The notes under the pieces are model-generated. The model was not told the DNA's origin. It made no database searches and worked only from the letters and a program-made list of their open reading frames with translations. 64,000 nucleotides of DNA from Parvibaculaceae bacterium (lineage in GTDB: Bacteria; Pseudomonadota; Alphaproteobacteria; Parvibaculales; Parvibaculaceae), in the NCBI GenBank assembly GCA_019636015.1, contig JAHBYJ010000001.1, positions 1,798,001 to 1,862,000 of the forward strand, written 5' to 3'. Both the position numbers and the translations under genes were made by a program. Below are positions 9,293 to 18,171 of the stretch, in pieces; within the stretch, counting starts at the first letter, position 1; every line of letters begins with the position of its first letter.

Positions 9293-10309
9293 TTACTGCA
9301 GGACGAGAATCTCGCCGATCTGGACCGCGTTGAGTGCAGCACCCTTCAGGAGCTGGTCGCCTGCCACGAACATGGCGAAGGAACGGCCCGAAGGGTCCGA
9401 AATGTCCTGCCGGATACGCCCGACCAGAATATCGTCCTGGCCGGATGCGTCCTTCGGCATCGGGAAATAGTTGCCTGCCACGTCATCCACGATCTTCACG
9501 CCCGGTGCGCCCGACAGAATCTCGCGCACCTGCTGCGGCGTGATCGGCTTTTCGCATTCGACGTCGAGCGCTTCCGAATGGGCGCGCAGCACCGGCACGC
9601 GCACACAGGTTGCCGTCACGCGGATATCGGGATCGCCGAAGATCTTCTTCGTCTCCTTCACCATCTTCAGCTCTTCCTCGTTGTAGCCCGTTTCAGGGTC
9701 CACGCTGGAATTGTGGCTGAACACGTTGAAGGGGTAGGGATGCGGAATGATCTTCTGTTCGAAGGCCTGCCCGCCAAGGAAGGCGCGCGTTGCCTCTTCG
9801 AGTTCTTCCATCGCCGCCGCGCCAGCGCCCGATGCCGCCTGATAGGTCGCGGCGATGATGCGCTTCACGCGGTTCACCTTGTGGATCGGCCAGAGCGGCG
9901 TGATCGCGATGATGGTCGAGCAGTTCGGATTGGCGATCACGCCCTTATGCGCAAGCGCCGCTTCCGGGTTGATCTCGGGGATGACAAGCGGCGTGTCGGG
10001 GTCCATCCGGAAGGCCGACGAATTGTCGATCATCACGGCGCCCGCGTCCTTCACGGCCTTCACGAACTTCCTGGAAATGCTGCCGCCCGCCGAGAAGAAG
10101 GCGATATCGACGCCCTTGAAGCTTTCCTCGGTCAGTTCCTCGACAAGAATGTCCTTGCCCCGGAATTTCATGGTCTTGCCGGCCGAGCGCGCGGAGGCGA
10201 GGAGCTTCAGCTCCTTCACCGGGAAGTTGCGTTCCTCGAGGCAGCGGATCATCTCGACGCCCACGGCGCCGGTCGCGCCCGCAATGGCGACGACGGGATT
10301 GGCATTCAT
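9293..10309 (-). CDS. asd: Aspartate-semialdehyde dehydrogenase
   Basis: Reduces aspartyl phosphate to aspartate semialdehyde with NADPH, feeding lysine, diaminopimelate, threonine and methionine synthesis. The 338 residues carry the N-terminal NADP loop GATGAVG (11-17), nucleophile Cys130 in NPNCSTI and a histidine in RVPVLRAHSEAL near 240, the expected active-site pattern. Length is normal. It is a single-gene unit with its own promoter and a strong terminator. Confidence 0.96.
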   Translation of the reverse strand: MNANPVVAIAGATGAVGVEMIRCLEERNFPVKELKLLASARSAGKTMKFRGKDILVEELTEESFKGVDIAFFSAGGSISRKFVKAVKDAGAVMIDNSSAFRMDPDTPLVIPEINPEAALAHKGVIANPNCSTIIAITPLWPIHKVNRVKRIIAATYQAASGAGAAAMEELEEATRAFLGGQAFEQKIIPHPYPFNVFSHNSSVDPETGYNEEELKMVKETKKIFGDPDIRVTATCVRVPVLRAHSEALDVECEKPITPQQVREILSGAPGVKIVDDVAGNYFPMPKDASGQDDILVGRIRQDISDPSGRSFAMFVAGDQLLKGAALNAVQIGEILVLQ

Positions 10310-10357
10310 GTTCGATACTCCGGACCGGGCGATAAGCGCCCGCGCTTTGCGCCGTGC

Positions 10358-10385
10358 CTATAACAGCGGCAAAGGACCCCCGCAA
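10358..10385 (-). promoter_or_regulatory. Candidate promoter of asd
   Basis: Minus-strand -35 TTGCGG (10380-10385) and -10 TTATAG (10358-10363) with a 16-base spacer, about 50 bases upstream of the asd start codon. Confidence 0.5.
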
Positions 10386-10405
10386 GGGGACGGGGCGTCG
10401 CGGCT

Positions 10406-10921
10406 TCAGTCCTCCCGGAATCCTTCCACGATCTCCGAAATCCGGTTGAAGAAGTGGAGGCCCCGCTCGATTTCCTCGTCCGACATATGGTCGATGATCC
10501 GCTGCACATAGGCTTCGCCGCCCGCGATCATCTCCTTCATATGGGTCTCGCCCTTGGGCGTCAGCATGACGATCTTTTCCCGGCCGGATTTCGGATTTTC
10601 CACGAGCCGGACGAGGTCCAGCGGTGGCTGCGCCATGGCCCGGAGCGCCTTGGTGATGGCCGCGCCCGAGATTTCGAACCAGCTTTCGAGCGACCGCTCG
10701 ATGGCCTTGCGGTCCATCTCCCGGCCATCCTTGCCCTCCGAGTGGATGAGCCAGAGCATTGCGACCTGGTGGCGATTCAGCACACCGCCCCGGAGCGCAT
10801 CTTCCACGCCAATCCCGGCCTTGTAGTGGATGGGGTAGTAATATTCGAGGAAACGCAGGGCCGCGGCGGGGATGCCCGATGCCTTCGCCGTCTGCCTGTT
10901 CCCAGTCTTCTTTGCCGTCAA
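10406..10921 (-). CDS. MarR-family transcriptional regulator
   Basis: 171 residues with a winged helix-turn-helix core: LNRHQVAMLWLIHSEGKDGREMDRKAIERSLESWFEISGAAITKALRAM, then the wing LVENPKSGREKIVMLTPKG, as in MarR proteins. It probably binds DNA as a dimer and responds to a small ligand. The start is a TTG with GGGAGG five bases upstream; no ATG is available nearby. It is divergent from the P450 gene across 173 AT-rich bases that contain a small palindrome, so it may control that gene. The ligand is unknown. Confidence 0.82.
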   Translation of the reverse strand: MTAKKTGNRQTAKASGIPAAALRFLEYYYPIHYKAGIGVEDALRGGVLNRHQVAMLWLIHSEGKDGREMDRKAIERSLESWFEISGAAITKALRAMAQPPLDLVRLVENPKSGREKIVMLTPKGETHMKEMIAGGEAYVQRIIDHMSDEEIERGLHFFNRISEIVEGFRED

Positions 10922-11004
10922 ATCAGCCTCCCGAAGTGCCTTTTCGGCCCCGCAACGAATCTGCCCGGAGTTTACGGGCCGGGCGATAGTCGGGCATGCG
11001 CCAA

Positions 11005-11041
11005 ATTATTTACAAAAGAAACAATTTATGAAATTAATAAT
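11005..11041. promoter_or_regulatory. AT-rich divergent control region between marR-like gene and P450
   Basis: A sharply AT-rich stretch in GC-rich DNA. It contains the perfect palindrome AATTT-ATG-AAATT (11023-11035) and a TTTACA (11009-11014) that could be a -35. The size and symmetry suit a MarR operator, but no -10 at good spacing is clear. Confidence 0.4.
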
Positions 11042-11094
11042 AGGCGCCTCGGGAGGAGGCCGCGACGAAAATCGCCGGAGAGGGAGGAGACCTC

Positions 11095-12363
11095 ATGCAG
11101 AATTCCGCTGTCTCGGGTGCGAGCCGGGAGCTCGCGACCCTGATCGAAGCCTTGCCGAAGGGCGACACCATCGCCTCGCCTTACGCGCTTTACGAGGAAC
11201 TGAGGCCGCATTGCCCGGCCTGGGGCTACAAGGACTATCCGCCCGGCACCGTGCCGGACTCGGATGAGCCGGTGACGGCCTGGGTGCTGCTCGACTATGC
11301 GCAGGTCTCCGCGGCCGCGCGCGACCACCGCACCTTTTCCTCACGCGACCCGCTGCAGGAACAGTCCTCGGCGCCGACGCTCATGCTCGTGAACCACGAC
11401 AACCCGGAGCATGACCGGCTTCGTGGCATCGTGAACATGGCCTTCTCACGCCGCCGCGTTGAGGCGCTGGAACCCTGGGTCCGCGAAATCGTGGACGGCA
11501 TGCTCGCAAATATGGGTGAAGGTGAGATCGAGGTGATGGGCGCGCTCGCCGCGCGCATTCCCGCCCGCATCATGGTGGGGCTTCTCGGTCTCCCCGAAGA
11601 CGTGGTGGAAAAATTCCGCCATTGGGCGACCGCCTTCATGCTCTCCGCAGATCTGACGCCGGCCGAACGCGAGGCGAGCAACATGGAGCTCGTCCATTAT
11701 TTCACGGCCACTGTCGAGCGCCTTTATGGCGCGCTTGAGAAAGGCGAGCCGGTGCCCGACTCCCTCATCACCGCGCTGCTGAAGGCGGAGGTGGATGGCG
11801 AACAGCTCACCCTCGATGAGATCATCCGTTTCTGCATAACCCTCGTTGTTGCGGGGTCGGAGACGACGACCTTCCTGCTCGGCAATCTCCTCTACAATCT
11901 GGCGACCATGCCGGACATCCGGACGAAGCTCGCCGCCGACCGCTCCTTGATCGATGCCTTCATCGAAGAAAGCCTGCGCCACAGCGGTCCGCCGCAACGC
12001 CTGTTTCGGATTGCGACGCAGGATGTGGAGGTCGGCGGACGGCTTATTCGCGAAGGCGAATGGGTGGCGCTCTTCTTTGCGGCCGCCAACCACGATCCCG
12101 CCGTGTTCCCCCAACCCGCGAAATTCGATATCGCGCGGCCCAATCTCAACAAGCAGCTCACTTTCGGGGTCGGCATCCATCATTGCCTCGGTTCGGCGCT
12201 CGCCCGCATGGAGGGCAAGGCGCTCATCGATGCGGCGCTCGACCGGTTCGGGGATCTGTCGCTGGGCCGCGAGGCGCCGGTGCCGCAAAGGGCGAGCCTT
12301 CTCAATCACGGGCTCGACGGGCTCACGCTCCGGTTCGCCCTTCGCCACAAGGGAGCCGCATGA
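11095..12363 (+). CDS. Cytochrome P450
   Basis: A soluble bacterial class I P450 of 422 residues. It has the oxygen-binding I-helix AGSETTTF near 253, the K-helix EESLR, and the heme loop [17 protein letters not shown] with Cys364 as thiolate ligand. It lacks a membrane anchor, so it needs separate ferredoxin and reductase partners, which are not in this window. GGGAGGAG precedes the ATG. Its stop overlaps the start of the SnoaL-like gene (ATGATGA), so the two are coupled. Substrate cannot be read; related alphaproteobacterial enzymes act on alkanes, fatty acids or terpenoids. Confidence 0.94.
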   Translation: MQNSAVSGASRELATLIEALPKGDTIASPYALYEELRPHCPAWGYKDYPPGTVPDSDEPVTAWVLLDYAQVSAAARDHRTFSSRDPLQEQSSAPTLMLVNHDNPEHDRLRGIVNMAFSRRRVEALEPWVREIVDGMLANMGEGEIEVMGALAARIPARIMVGLLGLPEDVVEKFRHWATAFMLSADLTPAEREASNMELVHYFTATVERLYGALEKGEPVPDSLITALLKAEVDGEQLTLDEIIRFCITLVVAGSETTTFLLGNLLYNLATMPDIRTKLAADRSLIDAFIEESLRHSGPPQRLFRIATQDVEVGGRLIREGEWVALFFAAANHDPAVFPQPAKFDIARPNLNKQLTFGVGIHHCLGSALARMEGKALIDAALDRFGDLSLGREAPVPQRASLLNHGLDGLTLRFALRHKGAA

Positions 12364-12806
12364 TGAAAGCGCAAGTCTCCGAACAGGAACGCAATATCGC
12401 CGTCACCAAGGCGCTCTTTCATGCCTTTGGCGCGCAGGACATTCCGGCCATCATGGAGTTTCTCCATCCCGATGCCGTCATCGAGTTCTACGGCACGCCC
12501 GTCATTCCCTATGCGGGCATCTATCGCGGTCATGAAAAGTGCCGCCGGTTTTTCGAGCGCGTGCTCTCATCGGTCGATGTCCACCGCTTCGACGCGGAGG
12601 AATTCATCGCCGAGCGGGACAAGGTGGTGGTCACGGGCCATCTGAACCTGACCGCCCGCTCGACGGGGCGTCCCATCGCCTCCGATTTCGTCCATGTCAT
12701 CACCCTGAAGGATGCCCAGTGGATCCGCTTCCGGGATTTCATGAACACCGCGGTCGCCGTTGCGGCTTTCTCGCAGGCCGATGAAGGAGTAGTCTCGTCG
12801 CTCTGA
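12360..12806 (+). CDS. SnoaL-like/ketosteroid isomerase-fold protein
   Basis: 148 residues of the NTF2/SnoaL cone fold: opening helix [37 protein letters not shown] and the strands RHIL-like region [21 protein letters not shown] are characteristic. Such proteins are cyclases, isomerases or hydrolases of hydrophobic substrates. It starts at either of two adjacent ATGs inside the P450 stop, so the protein likely acts with the P450 on the same compound. No catalytic assignment is possible. Confidence 0.82.
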   Translation: MMKAQVSEQERNIAVTKALFHAFGAQDIPAIMEFLHPDAVIEFYGTPVIPYAGIYRGHEKCRRFFERVLSSVDVHRFDAEEFIAERDKVVVTGHLNLTARSTGRPIASDFVHVITLKDAQWIRFRDFMNTAVAVAAFSQADEGVVSSL

Positions 12807-12828
12807 TTGCTTGAGAGCGGAACGGGAC

Positions 12829-13362
12829 ATGACGGGAAGATCGGGACTGCTGATACTGGCTCTGGCGCTCGCTGGCGGGGTTTCCGCGGCGAGCGCCGAC
12901 GCTATTGGCGACAACAATATCTGCTATGCGCAGTTCGCAACCGGCGATTACCGCTCCGCCATCGACTATTGCACCCGTGCGATCGACTCCGGCGAGCTCG
13001 GCCAGGATGACCTCGTCACCGCGCTTCTCAATCGCGGCGTGGCGCTGAAATCCGTCGGCGAGCACGACCGCGCCATCGAGGACTACACGCGCGCGCTCGC
13101 CATCGTGCCGGACGATGCGTTGCTCTATCAGAACCGTGCGAACGCCTATCGCGAGAAGGGCAAGGTCGCGCCCGCGCTCGCCGACATCGAGAAGTCCATT
13201 GCGCTCAATCCGGATAGCGCCGGCGCCTGGTATGTGCGTGGTGCTCTCGCCGAGGCTTTGGGCAACGACACGGTCGCCCGCCGCTACTACATGACGGCGC
13301 TCGGCCTCGACCCTGACAATGAACTCTACCGCAACAAGGCATTCGGCAGGGGAGCACGATGA
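12829..13362 (+). CDS. Exported TPR protein preceding the membrane-protein array
   Basis: 177 residues with signal peptide MTGRSGLLILALALAGGVSAASADA followed by about three TPR units (ATGDYRSAIDYCTRAIDSGE, VGEHDRAIEDYTRALAIVP, KGKVAPALADIEKSIALNP). The domain resembles NlpI-type periplasmic scaffolds. ATG 12829 puts the signal peptide at the N-terminus; a TTG at 12811 is an alternative. The stop overlaps the start of the first membrane protein of the array (ATGA), so it is probably made together with it. Confidence 0.78.
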   Translation: MTGRSGLLILALALAGGVSAASADAIGDNNICYAQFATGDYRSAIDYCTRAIDSGELGQDDLVTALLNRGVALKSVGEHDRAIEDYTRALAIVPDDALLYQNRANAYREKGKVAPALADIEKSIALNPDSAGAWYVRGALAEALGNDTVARRYYMTALGLDPDNELYRNKAFGRGAR

Positions 13363-14126
13363 CTACGCGCCTCGATGTTTTTGCGGTCGTGTCCGAAGCC
13401 TATGGCGGCGCTTGGCGTCATCTGGGCGAGATGGTCCGGCTGATCTGGTTTCCCGGTGCGCTCTATCTTGTCATCTCCATCGCTCGCACCTTCGTGGACA
13501 TCGAGACACAATTCTTTCTCGCCTTCGTCCTCGAGATTTTAAGTCTCTTCCTCTGGCCGGTCATTGCCGTCACCTGGCATCGGTTCATTCTGCTGGGCGA
13601 CGAGCCCGCAGGCTCCGTCCACTTCCGCTTCGGGAGGCGCGAGGCGAGTTTCCTTCTCGTATCGATCTTCCTCTTCCTGCTGCTCGTGCCGGGCGCAGCG
13701 CTCTCGCTCGCTTCGGCGGAACTTCAGGGGGCAGCATCGGGTGCGCTGCTCGCGCTGTTCGGCCTCTTTCTCATCGCCATCGGCATTTATTTCTTCGTGC
13801 GGCTGACGCTTCTCCTGCCTGCCGTCTCGATAGGCGATCCACTCGACCCGCGCCTCATTCTGGAGCGGACGCGCGGGAACTTCTGGCGCCTGCTGGCGGT
13901 CATGTTCGCGGTCGCCGTTCCTTTCCTCCTGCTCGCGTTCCTCCTTGGAGGTCTCGCCGCCGGAGGCGCCGGGCTGCAGTTGCTGGCGGTCATTGCAGTG
14001 GCTTTCATTTCCGTCTTTTTTGCGGTCGTGAACGTGGCCGTCCTGTCGGTGGTCTATCGCGAACTCATCGGACCGCCCGGTAGCCTCCCCCGCGAGTCCG
14101 AGCCGCATATCGACCCCACCTTCTGA
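13359..14126 (+). CDS. Multi-pass membrane protein, array copy 1
   Basis: 255 residues with about six hydrophobic helices. It is the most divergent of four tandem relatives. Shared landmarks are WHRFILLGDE after the second helix, RLTLLLPAVSIGD, ERTRGNFWRLL, and the C-terminal VLSVVYRELIGPPG. The family is not one I can name; architecture resembles uncharacterised membrane domains found beside glycerophosphodiesterases, but there is no enzymatic motif. It is translationally coupled to the upstream TPR protein. A role in envelope or transport is guesswork. Confidence 0.78.
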   Translation: MTTRLDVFAVVSEAYGGAWRHLGEMVRLIWFPGALYLVISIARTFVDIETQFFLAFVLEILSLFLWPVIAVTWHRFILLGDEPAGSVHFRFGRREASFLLVSIFLFLLLVPGAALSLASAELQGAASGALLALFGLFLIAIGIYFFVRLTLLLPAVSIGDPLDPRLILERTRGNFWRLLAVMFAVAVPFLLLAFLLGGLAAGGAGLQLLAVIAVAFISVFFAVVNVAVLSVVYRELIGPPGSLPRESEPHIDPTF

Positions 14127-14223
14127 CCCCGAATTATCCGTTGGCGGAGGCCGCCATGCGGTCTAGGGTAAACCCGTCATTGCGGCATGGGGGGCCGCCT
14201 GATTCTCATTCTGGGGGGCACAT

Positions 14224-15111
14224 ATGCGCAAGCTGCCGGTCTTTCGTTCCGTAGGCGAAGTATTCTCGGGCGTCACGCGTCATTATTTCCAGCTCATCGG
14301 TGTCGCATGGCCGGCGCTCTTGTTCGTCCTTATTGCCATGGGGCTTTATGGCTGGTCCTTCCAGCAGGCCGGTATCGGGGAGCTGGCAACCATGGCTGAG
14401 GAGGGCGCTTCCGCCGCGGAGTTGAGTGCCACCTATGTCGCCATCGCCGATCGCGCTACCGGTCCGGTTTACTACCTGGCGTTTCTGTTGACGACTTTGG
14501 CGAGCGCGGTCGCGGCTGTTCGCTGGCATCGCTTCGTCCTCATGGGCGAGGGCGGCAGCATACTGCTGAGAATGGAAGATGCACGTTACGTCTGGACCTT
14601 CATCAAGGTGATGCTGGCCTATTTCCTTATGCTCGTCCTGTTTATCGCGGCTGTCGCGGGCGTAGGCGCCGTTACCGGCATGATCGGAGGTGATGGAAAC
14701 GCCGGCGGGGCTGGAGTCTTCGGCGGCGTGCTCGCCATGGGGATGGTGGTCGTCTATCTGCTCATTCTCGGTCTTTTCATGCGTCTGATGCTCGCCCTTC
14801 CGGATGTAGCGATCGGCATGCCCGGCAAGGTCCGGACGATACTCAAGGCCACCGAGGGCAATACCTGGCGCATGGTCGGCTATACGGTGCTGATCGGGAT
14901 CAGCTATCTCGTCGCGCTGGTGATCCTCCTCACGGCCGGGTCGATCCTTGGAAGTGTCCTGGGCGGCCCCGTGGCGGTGGCGCTTTTCGCGATCCTGGCA
15001 ATCGCTGCCTATTTCTATTTCCTGATGCTCTCGATCACCATGCTCTCCGTCGCCTATCGCGAGATTGTCGGCTTGCCGGGTACATCCGAAACAGCGCCCG
15101 TCGCAGTCTAG
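14224..15111 (+). CDS. Multi-pass membrane protein, array copy 2
   Basis: 295 residues, six or so transmembrane helices. The N-terminus MRKLPVFRSVGEVFSGVTRHYF is nearly the same as copy 3 and resembles copy 4. The internal landmarks are RWHRFVLMGE, MRLMLALPDVAIGM, TEGNTWRMVGY and LSITMLSVAYREIVGLPG. A GGGGGG tract ending five bases before the ATG serves as ribosome binding site. It is 97 bases after copy 1. No known catalytic residues. Conserved His-Arg-Phe and Tyr-Arg-Glu elements sit at predicted membrane edges and would be first to test. Confidence 0.8.
   Translation: MRKLPVFRSVGEVFSGVTRHYFQLIGVAWPALLFVLIAMGLYGWSFQQAGIGELATMAEEGASAAELSATYVAIADRATGPVYYLAFLLTTLASAVAAVRWHRFVLMGEGGSILLRMEDARYVWTFIKVMLAYFLMLVLFIAAVAGVGAVTGMIGGDGNAGGAGVFGGVLAMGMVVVYLLILGLFMRLMLALPDVAIGMPGKVRTILKATEGNTWRMVGYTVLIGISYLVALVILLTAGSILGSVLGGPVAVALFAILAIAAYFYFLMLSITMLSVAYREIVGLPGTSETAPVAV
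15024..15064 (+). repeat. 41-base exact direct repeat, copy in array gene 2
   Basis: This segment encodes the SITMLSVAYREI end of copy 2 and is identical to 15951-15991 in copy 3. Identity at silent positions points to recent duplication or gene conversion. Confidence 0.85.
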
Positions 15112-15144
15112 GCAAAAGCATTTCGCAGGCATTGGGGGGATGCG

Positions 15145-16058
15145 ATGAGGAAGCTGCCTGTCTTCCGTTCCGTCGGCGAAGTTTTTGCCGGTGTCACGCG
15201 GCATTTCTTCGAATTGCTTCGTATCGCGCTCGTTCCCGTCGCGTTGAGCTTCGGCGTTTTCGCCGCTGCTGCCTTTTGGGTCGACGATCCGGAGCTGGTC
15301 CGGTGGACGCTTTCCATCGAACTGCCTGAAGAAACCGGGCTATACGAGACGGACGCTCTTGCCGAAGAGGACAAGAGATCAAGAGCGATCATGTTCGGTC
15401 TGGCGGTTCTCGCCAGCTACCTCATTTACGTTCCGGCCATCGTCAGCTGGCACCGCTTCGTACTTTACGGGGAGAAAACTTCATCGCTTCTGCGGTGGGA
15501 AGACATGCGCTATGTCATCTCTGTCATTAAAATAGCATTGGCGTTCCTGTTTTTCCTGGTCCCGATAGGGATTGCGGTAGCCGGAATTGTCTGGTTGGCA
15601 CAAAAATCCCGGGGCTTGAAGAGGGAACGCCCTTGTCGCCCGCAAGCATATCGGCTGCGGCGGCGATTGCCGCCGTATACGTCATCGCAACGGGTCTTTT
15701 GATGAGGATGAGTCTGGCCTTGCCGGACGCGTCCATCGGCGGCAAAGGCGGTATCGAAGACATGATCGACCGGACGCGAGGCAATACGTGGCGCCTTGTC
15801 GGGTTTAATACGCTCATCCTTCTGGCCATGCTCCCCATCAGCGTGCTGTATGGATTTGCCGCGGAATTCGTGATGGGACTGGAAATCGGGGGGCTGTCGC
15901 CGACGCTCCTTGCCGCTCTCATCAACATGCCATTGACCCTCTATCTTTCGATGCTCTCGATCACCATGCTCTCCGTCGCCTATCGCGAGATCGTCGGCCT
16001 GCCGGGCTCTGGTGAGCCACAGGCAAGCCCTGCCAATGAACTGCTGGCAGGGGCCTGA
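15145..16058 (+). pseudogene. Array copy 3, split by a one-base frameshift
   Basis: The first frame runs 15145-15702 and the second joins the family sequence in the next frame from about 15603 to the stop at 16058. Read through, the product would be about 304 residues like copy 2. The first part has MRKLPVFRSVGEVFAGVTRHFF and SWHRFVLYGE; the second has MRMSLALPDASIGG, TRGNTWRLVGF and LSITMLSVAYREIVGLPG. The break is at the A tract 15602-15606: one added A would restore QKIPGLEEG and the full frame. It could be a true mutation, an assembly error in a homopolymer, or -1 slippage on A-AAA. Without repair the first frame ends in 30 or so non-family residues. Confidence 0.75.
15951..15991 (+). repeat. 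41-base exact direct repeat, copy in array gene 3
   Basis: Identical to 15024-15064. Part of it (15967-15998, 32 bases) is also identical to 16923-16954 in copy 4, so all three genes share this end. Confidence 0.85.
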
Positions 16059-16063
16059 GCAGG

Positions 16064-17011
16064 ATGAACTTGACCCCGCGAGCGCCACGAAAACTTCCTG
16101 TCTTTCAAACGCTTCGGGAAGTTATTGCGATCGCGACCGGATATTACTGGTCATTTCTTTCTGCTGCGTCGGGGCTTGTCGCAATCCTCGGTATGGGGAT
16201 CGGGCTGTATGTCTGGTCGGCCTATCGCGCAGGCGTTGACAACATTGCCACCATTCTTGGTTTGGGCATTCCCGGCGAGAGGGGAGAGAACCCTTTCACA
16301 ATATTCATTCCGAGAATGAGCAGTCCTGAATTCTGGGCTGGCGTTGCACTGATATGGGTTGCGTCGGCCTTCCTCGCGGTGAAGTTGCACAGGTTCGTTT
16401 TGCTGAAAGACGGGGCTGATGACCCACGAGACGTCGTGTACGGAGAGTATATCTGGACGACAATAAAGATCAGTCTCGTCATTCTCGTTCTGGCAATCGG
16501 CATCATCATTGTCCCGGGCTATTGGTTGTTGTCATTGCTTGTCGAATTCCTGTTGCAGAATCCGCGAACGGAAAACCATGTATGGCTCGCGGGACAAATA
16601 TTCACGAATTTTGCGGGTGTGCTTGTATCTCTTGTTTCCGTGCGAGTTCTCCTGGCATTGCCGGCTGCCGCGGTTGGAGGTCATGCTGGTGTTTTTCACG
16701 CATTTATCGCGGCGCATGGAAATACGTGGCGACTTATCCTTTGTGGTTTGGTCGTTCACGGTCTGGACGTCGCGCTCACCTTCACTCTCGCGGTGGTTTG
16801 CGCGGTTGTCTCCGGCTTCTCCCCCGGCGAGTACGGCAAACTGGCAGGTGCAGCCGGATTCTTGGCCTTCTTCATCCTGGGACTGCCATTCTTTCTCTAT
16901 CTGCTGATGGTCGAGGTCGCGCTGCTCTCCGTCGCCTATCGCGAGATCGTCGGCTTGGCCGGCGGGCATGAAGGCGAGGCGACGGTGGCGGAGCCCACTC
17001 CTGGCCTCTGA
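16064..17011 (+). CDS. Multi-pass membrane protein, array copy 4
   Basis: 315 residues with about six helices. N-terminus RKLPVFQTLREVIAIATGYYW parallels copies 2 and 3; later come KLHRFVLLKDG, RVLLALPAAAVGG, AHGNTWRLILCG and VALLSVAYREIVGLAG. It starts five bases after the copy 3 stop. The middle uses more A/T-ending codons than copy 2 (for example around 16540-16650), so the copies have different histories except at their shared ends. Function unknown. Confidence 0.78.
   Translation: MNLTPRAPRKLPVFQTLREVIAIATGYYWSFLSAASGLVAILGMGIGLYVWSAYRAGVDNIATILGLGIPGERGENPFTIFIPRMSSPEFWAGVALIWVASAFLAVKLHRFVLLKDGADDPRDVVYGEYIWTTIKISLVILVLAIGIIIVPGYWLLSLLVEFLLQNPRTENHVWLAGQIFTNFAGVLVSLVSVRVLLALPAAAVGGHAGVFHAFIAAHGNTWRLILCGLVVHGLDVALTFTLAVVCAVVSGFSPGEYGKLAGAAGFLAFFILGLPFFLYLLMVEVALLSVAYREIVGLAGGHEGEATVAEPTPGL
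16923..16954 (+). repeat. 32-base exact repeat, copy in array gene 4
   Basis: Identical to 15967-15998 in copy 3, within the SVAYREIVG-coding end. Confidence 0.8.
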
Positions 17012-17060
17012 TTGCGCTTCGGCCCGCTTTTTTGTAGGGTCCGCTCACAAGGATCGGGAA

Positions 17061-17078
17061 AGGCGCCGGGAGGCGCCT
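17061..17078 (+). terminator. Possible terminator after the membrane-protein array
   Basis: A 7-bp GC-only stem AGGCGCC/GGCGCCT with a GGGA loop lies 50 bases past copy 4; the first T-rich run (TTGTTTT) comes ten bases later, so termination strength is uncertain. Confidence 0.4.
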
Positions 17079-17194
17079 AAGGGCTTGTTTTGTATGCCCT
17101 TTTCGCAGCGGCATCCGGCCGTACTCGCAAACCCCGCGCGGACACCCCATGTTATGGGCGTCGTTTCGCGCGTCGCCTGACAGGGAAGATCCGA

Positions 17195-18031
17195 ATGTCC
17201 GTGCAGCCGAAGATCAAGCGTATCACCGTGCCCGAAATCCGCGCCCGCAAGGGAGCGGAGCCCATCGTCTCGCTCACCGCCTATCACGCGCATACGGCGC
17301 GCTATGTCGATCCTTACGTCGACTTCCTGCTCGTGGGCGACAGCCTCGGCATGGTCATGTACGGCATGGAGACGACGCTCGGCGTCACCCTCGACATGAT
17401 GATTGCGCATGGCGCCGCCGTGGTCCGCGGCACGGACCGTGCCCTTGTGGTTGTGGACATGCCTTTCGGTTCCTATGAGGAAAGCCCGGAAGCGGCCTTC
17501 CGCAATGCCTGCCGCGTCATCAAGGAAACCGGCTGCACCGCCGTGAAGATGGAGGGCGGTGCCCGCATTGCGCCCACCATTCGTTACCTCGTGGATCGCG
17601 GCATCCCCGTCATGGCCCATATCGGCCTCACGCCGCAAAGCGTCCAGGTCATGGGCGGCTTCAAGGCGCAGGGCCGGGAGGCGAGCGAATGGGCCTCGAT
17701 CGAGGCCGATGCCCGCGCAGTGTCGGAAGCCGGTGCCTTCGCCGTGGTCGTGGAAGGGGTGGCTGAGCCCCTCGCGGCGAAGATCACAGGCCAGATCGAC
17801 ATTCCGACCATAGGAATCGGCGCCTCGCCCCATTGTGACGGCCAGATTCTCGTACTCGAGGACATGCTGGGCCTCTCGCCCAAGCCGCCGAAATTCGTCC
17901 GGGAATTCGCCTCGCTCGGGGCTCAGATCGCCGGGGCCGCCGAGGCCTATGCCCGGGCCGTGCGCGACCGCAGCTTCCCGGCGCCGGAACACACCTACAG
18001 CATGAAAAAGCAAAACAGCTCAAATAATTGA
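17195..18031 (+). CDS. panB: 3-methyl-2-oxobutanoate hydroxymethyltransferase
   Basis: Adds a hydroxymethyl group from methylene-tetrahydrofolate to 2-oxoisovalerate, giving ketopantoate for pantothenate and CoA. The 278 residues form a TIM barrel with the family segments [28 protein letters not shown], the metal-site DMPFGSYE and VKMEGG, and [10 protein letters not shown]. Start ATG 17195 has AGGGAAG upstream; an in-frame extension to 17090 is not supported. panC is not adjacent. A GC-rich hairpin follows the gene. Confidence 0.96.
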   Translation: MSVQPKIKRITVPEIRARKGAEPIVSLTAYHAHTARYVDPYVDFLLVGDSLGMVMYGMETTLGVTLDMMIAHGAAVVRGTDRALVVVDMPFGSYEESPEAAFRNACRVIKETGCTAVKMEGGARIAPTIRYLVDRGIPVMAHIGLTPQSVQVMGGFKAQGREASEWASIEADARAVSEAGAFAVVVEGVAEPLAAKITGQIDIPTIGIGASPHCDGQILVLEDMLGLSPKPPKFVREFASLGAQIAGAAEAYARAVRDRSFPAPEHTYSMKKQNSSNN

Positions 18032-18041
18032 GCCGGATGCA

Positions 18042-18061
18042 GCGGGGCCCTCGGGCCCCGC
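18042..18061 (+). terminator. GC-rich hairpin after panB
   Basis: A perfect 9-bp stem GCGGGGCCC/GGGCCCCGC with a two-base loop, 11 bases past the panB stop. No T tract follows, so it may pause or stabilise rather than terminate. Confidence 0.45.
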
Positions 18062-18171
18062 AACGCTGTTTGCCAATAGGCCTTAAGCCGGGCTATTTTA
18101 CGCGGCCTGCAGGGGCAGGCCATCGGGCGCGACCTCTTGCGCCCTTGAAGCACTGTCCGCGGAGTAACCCT

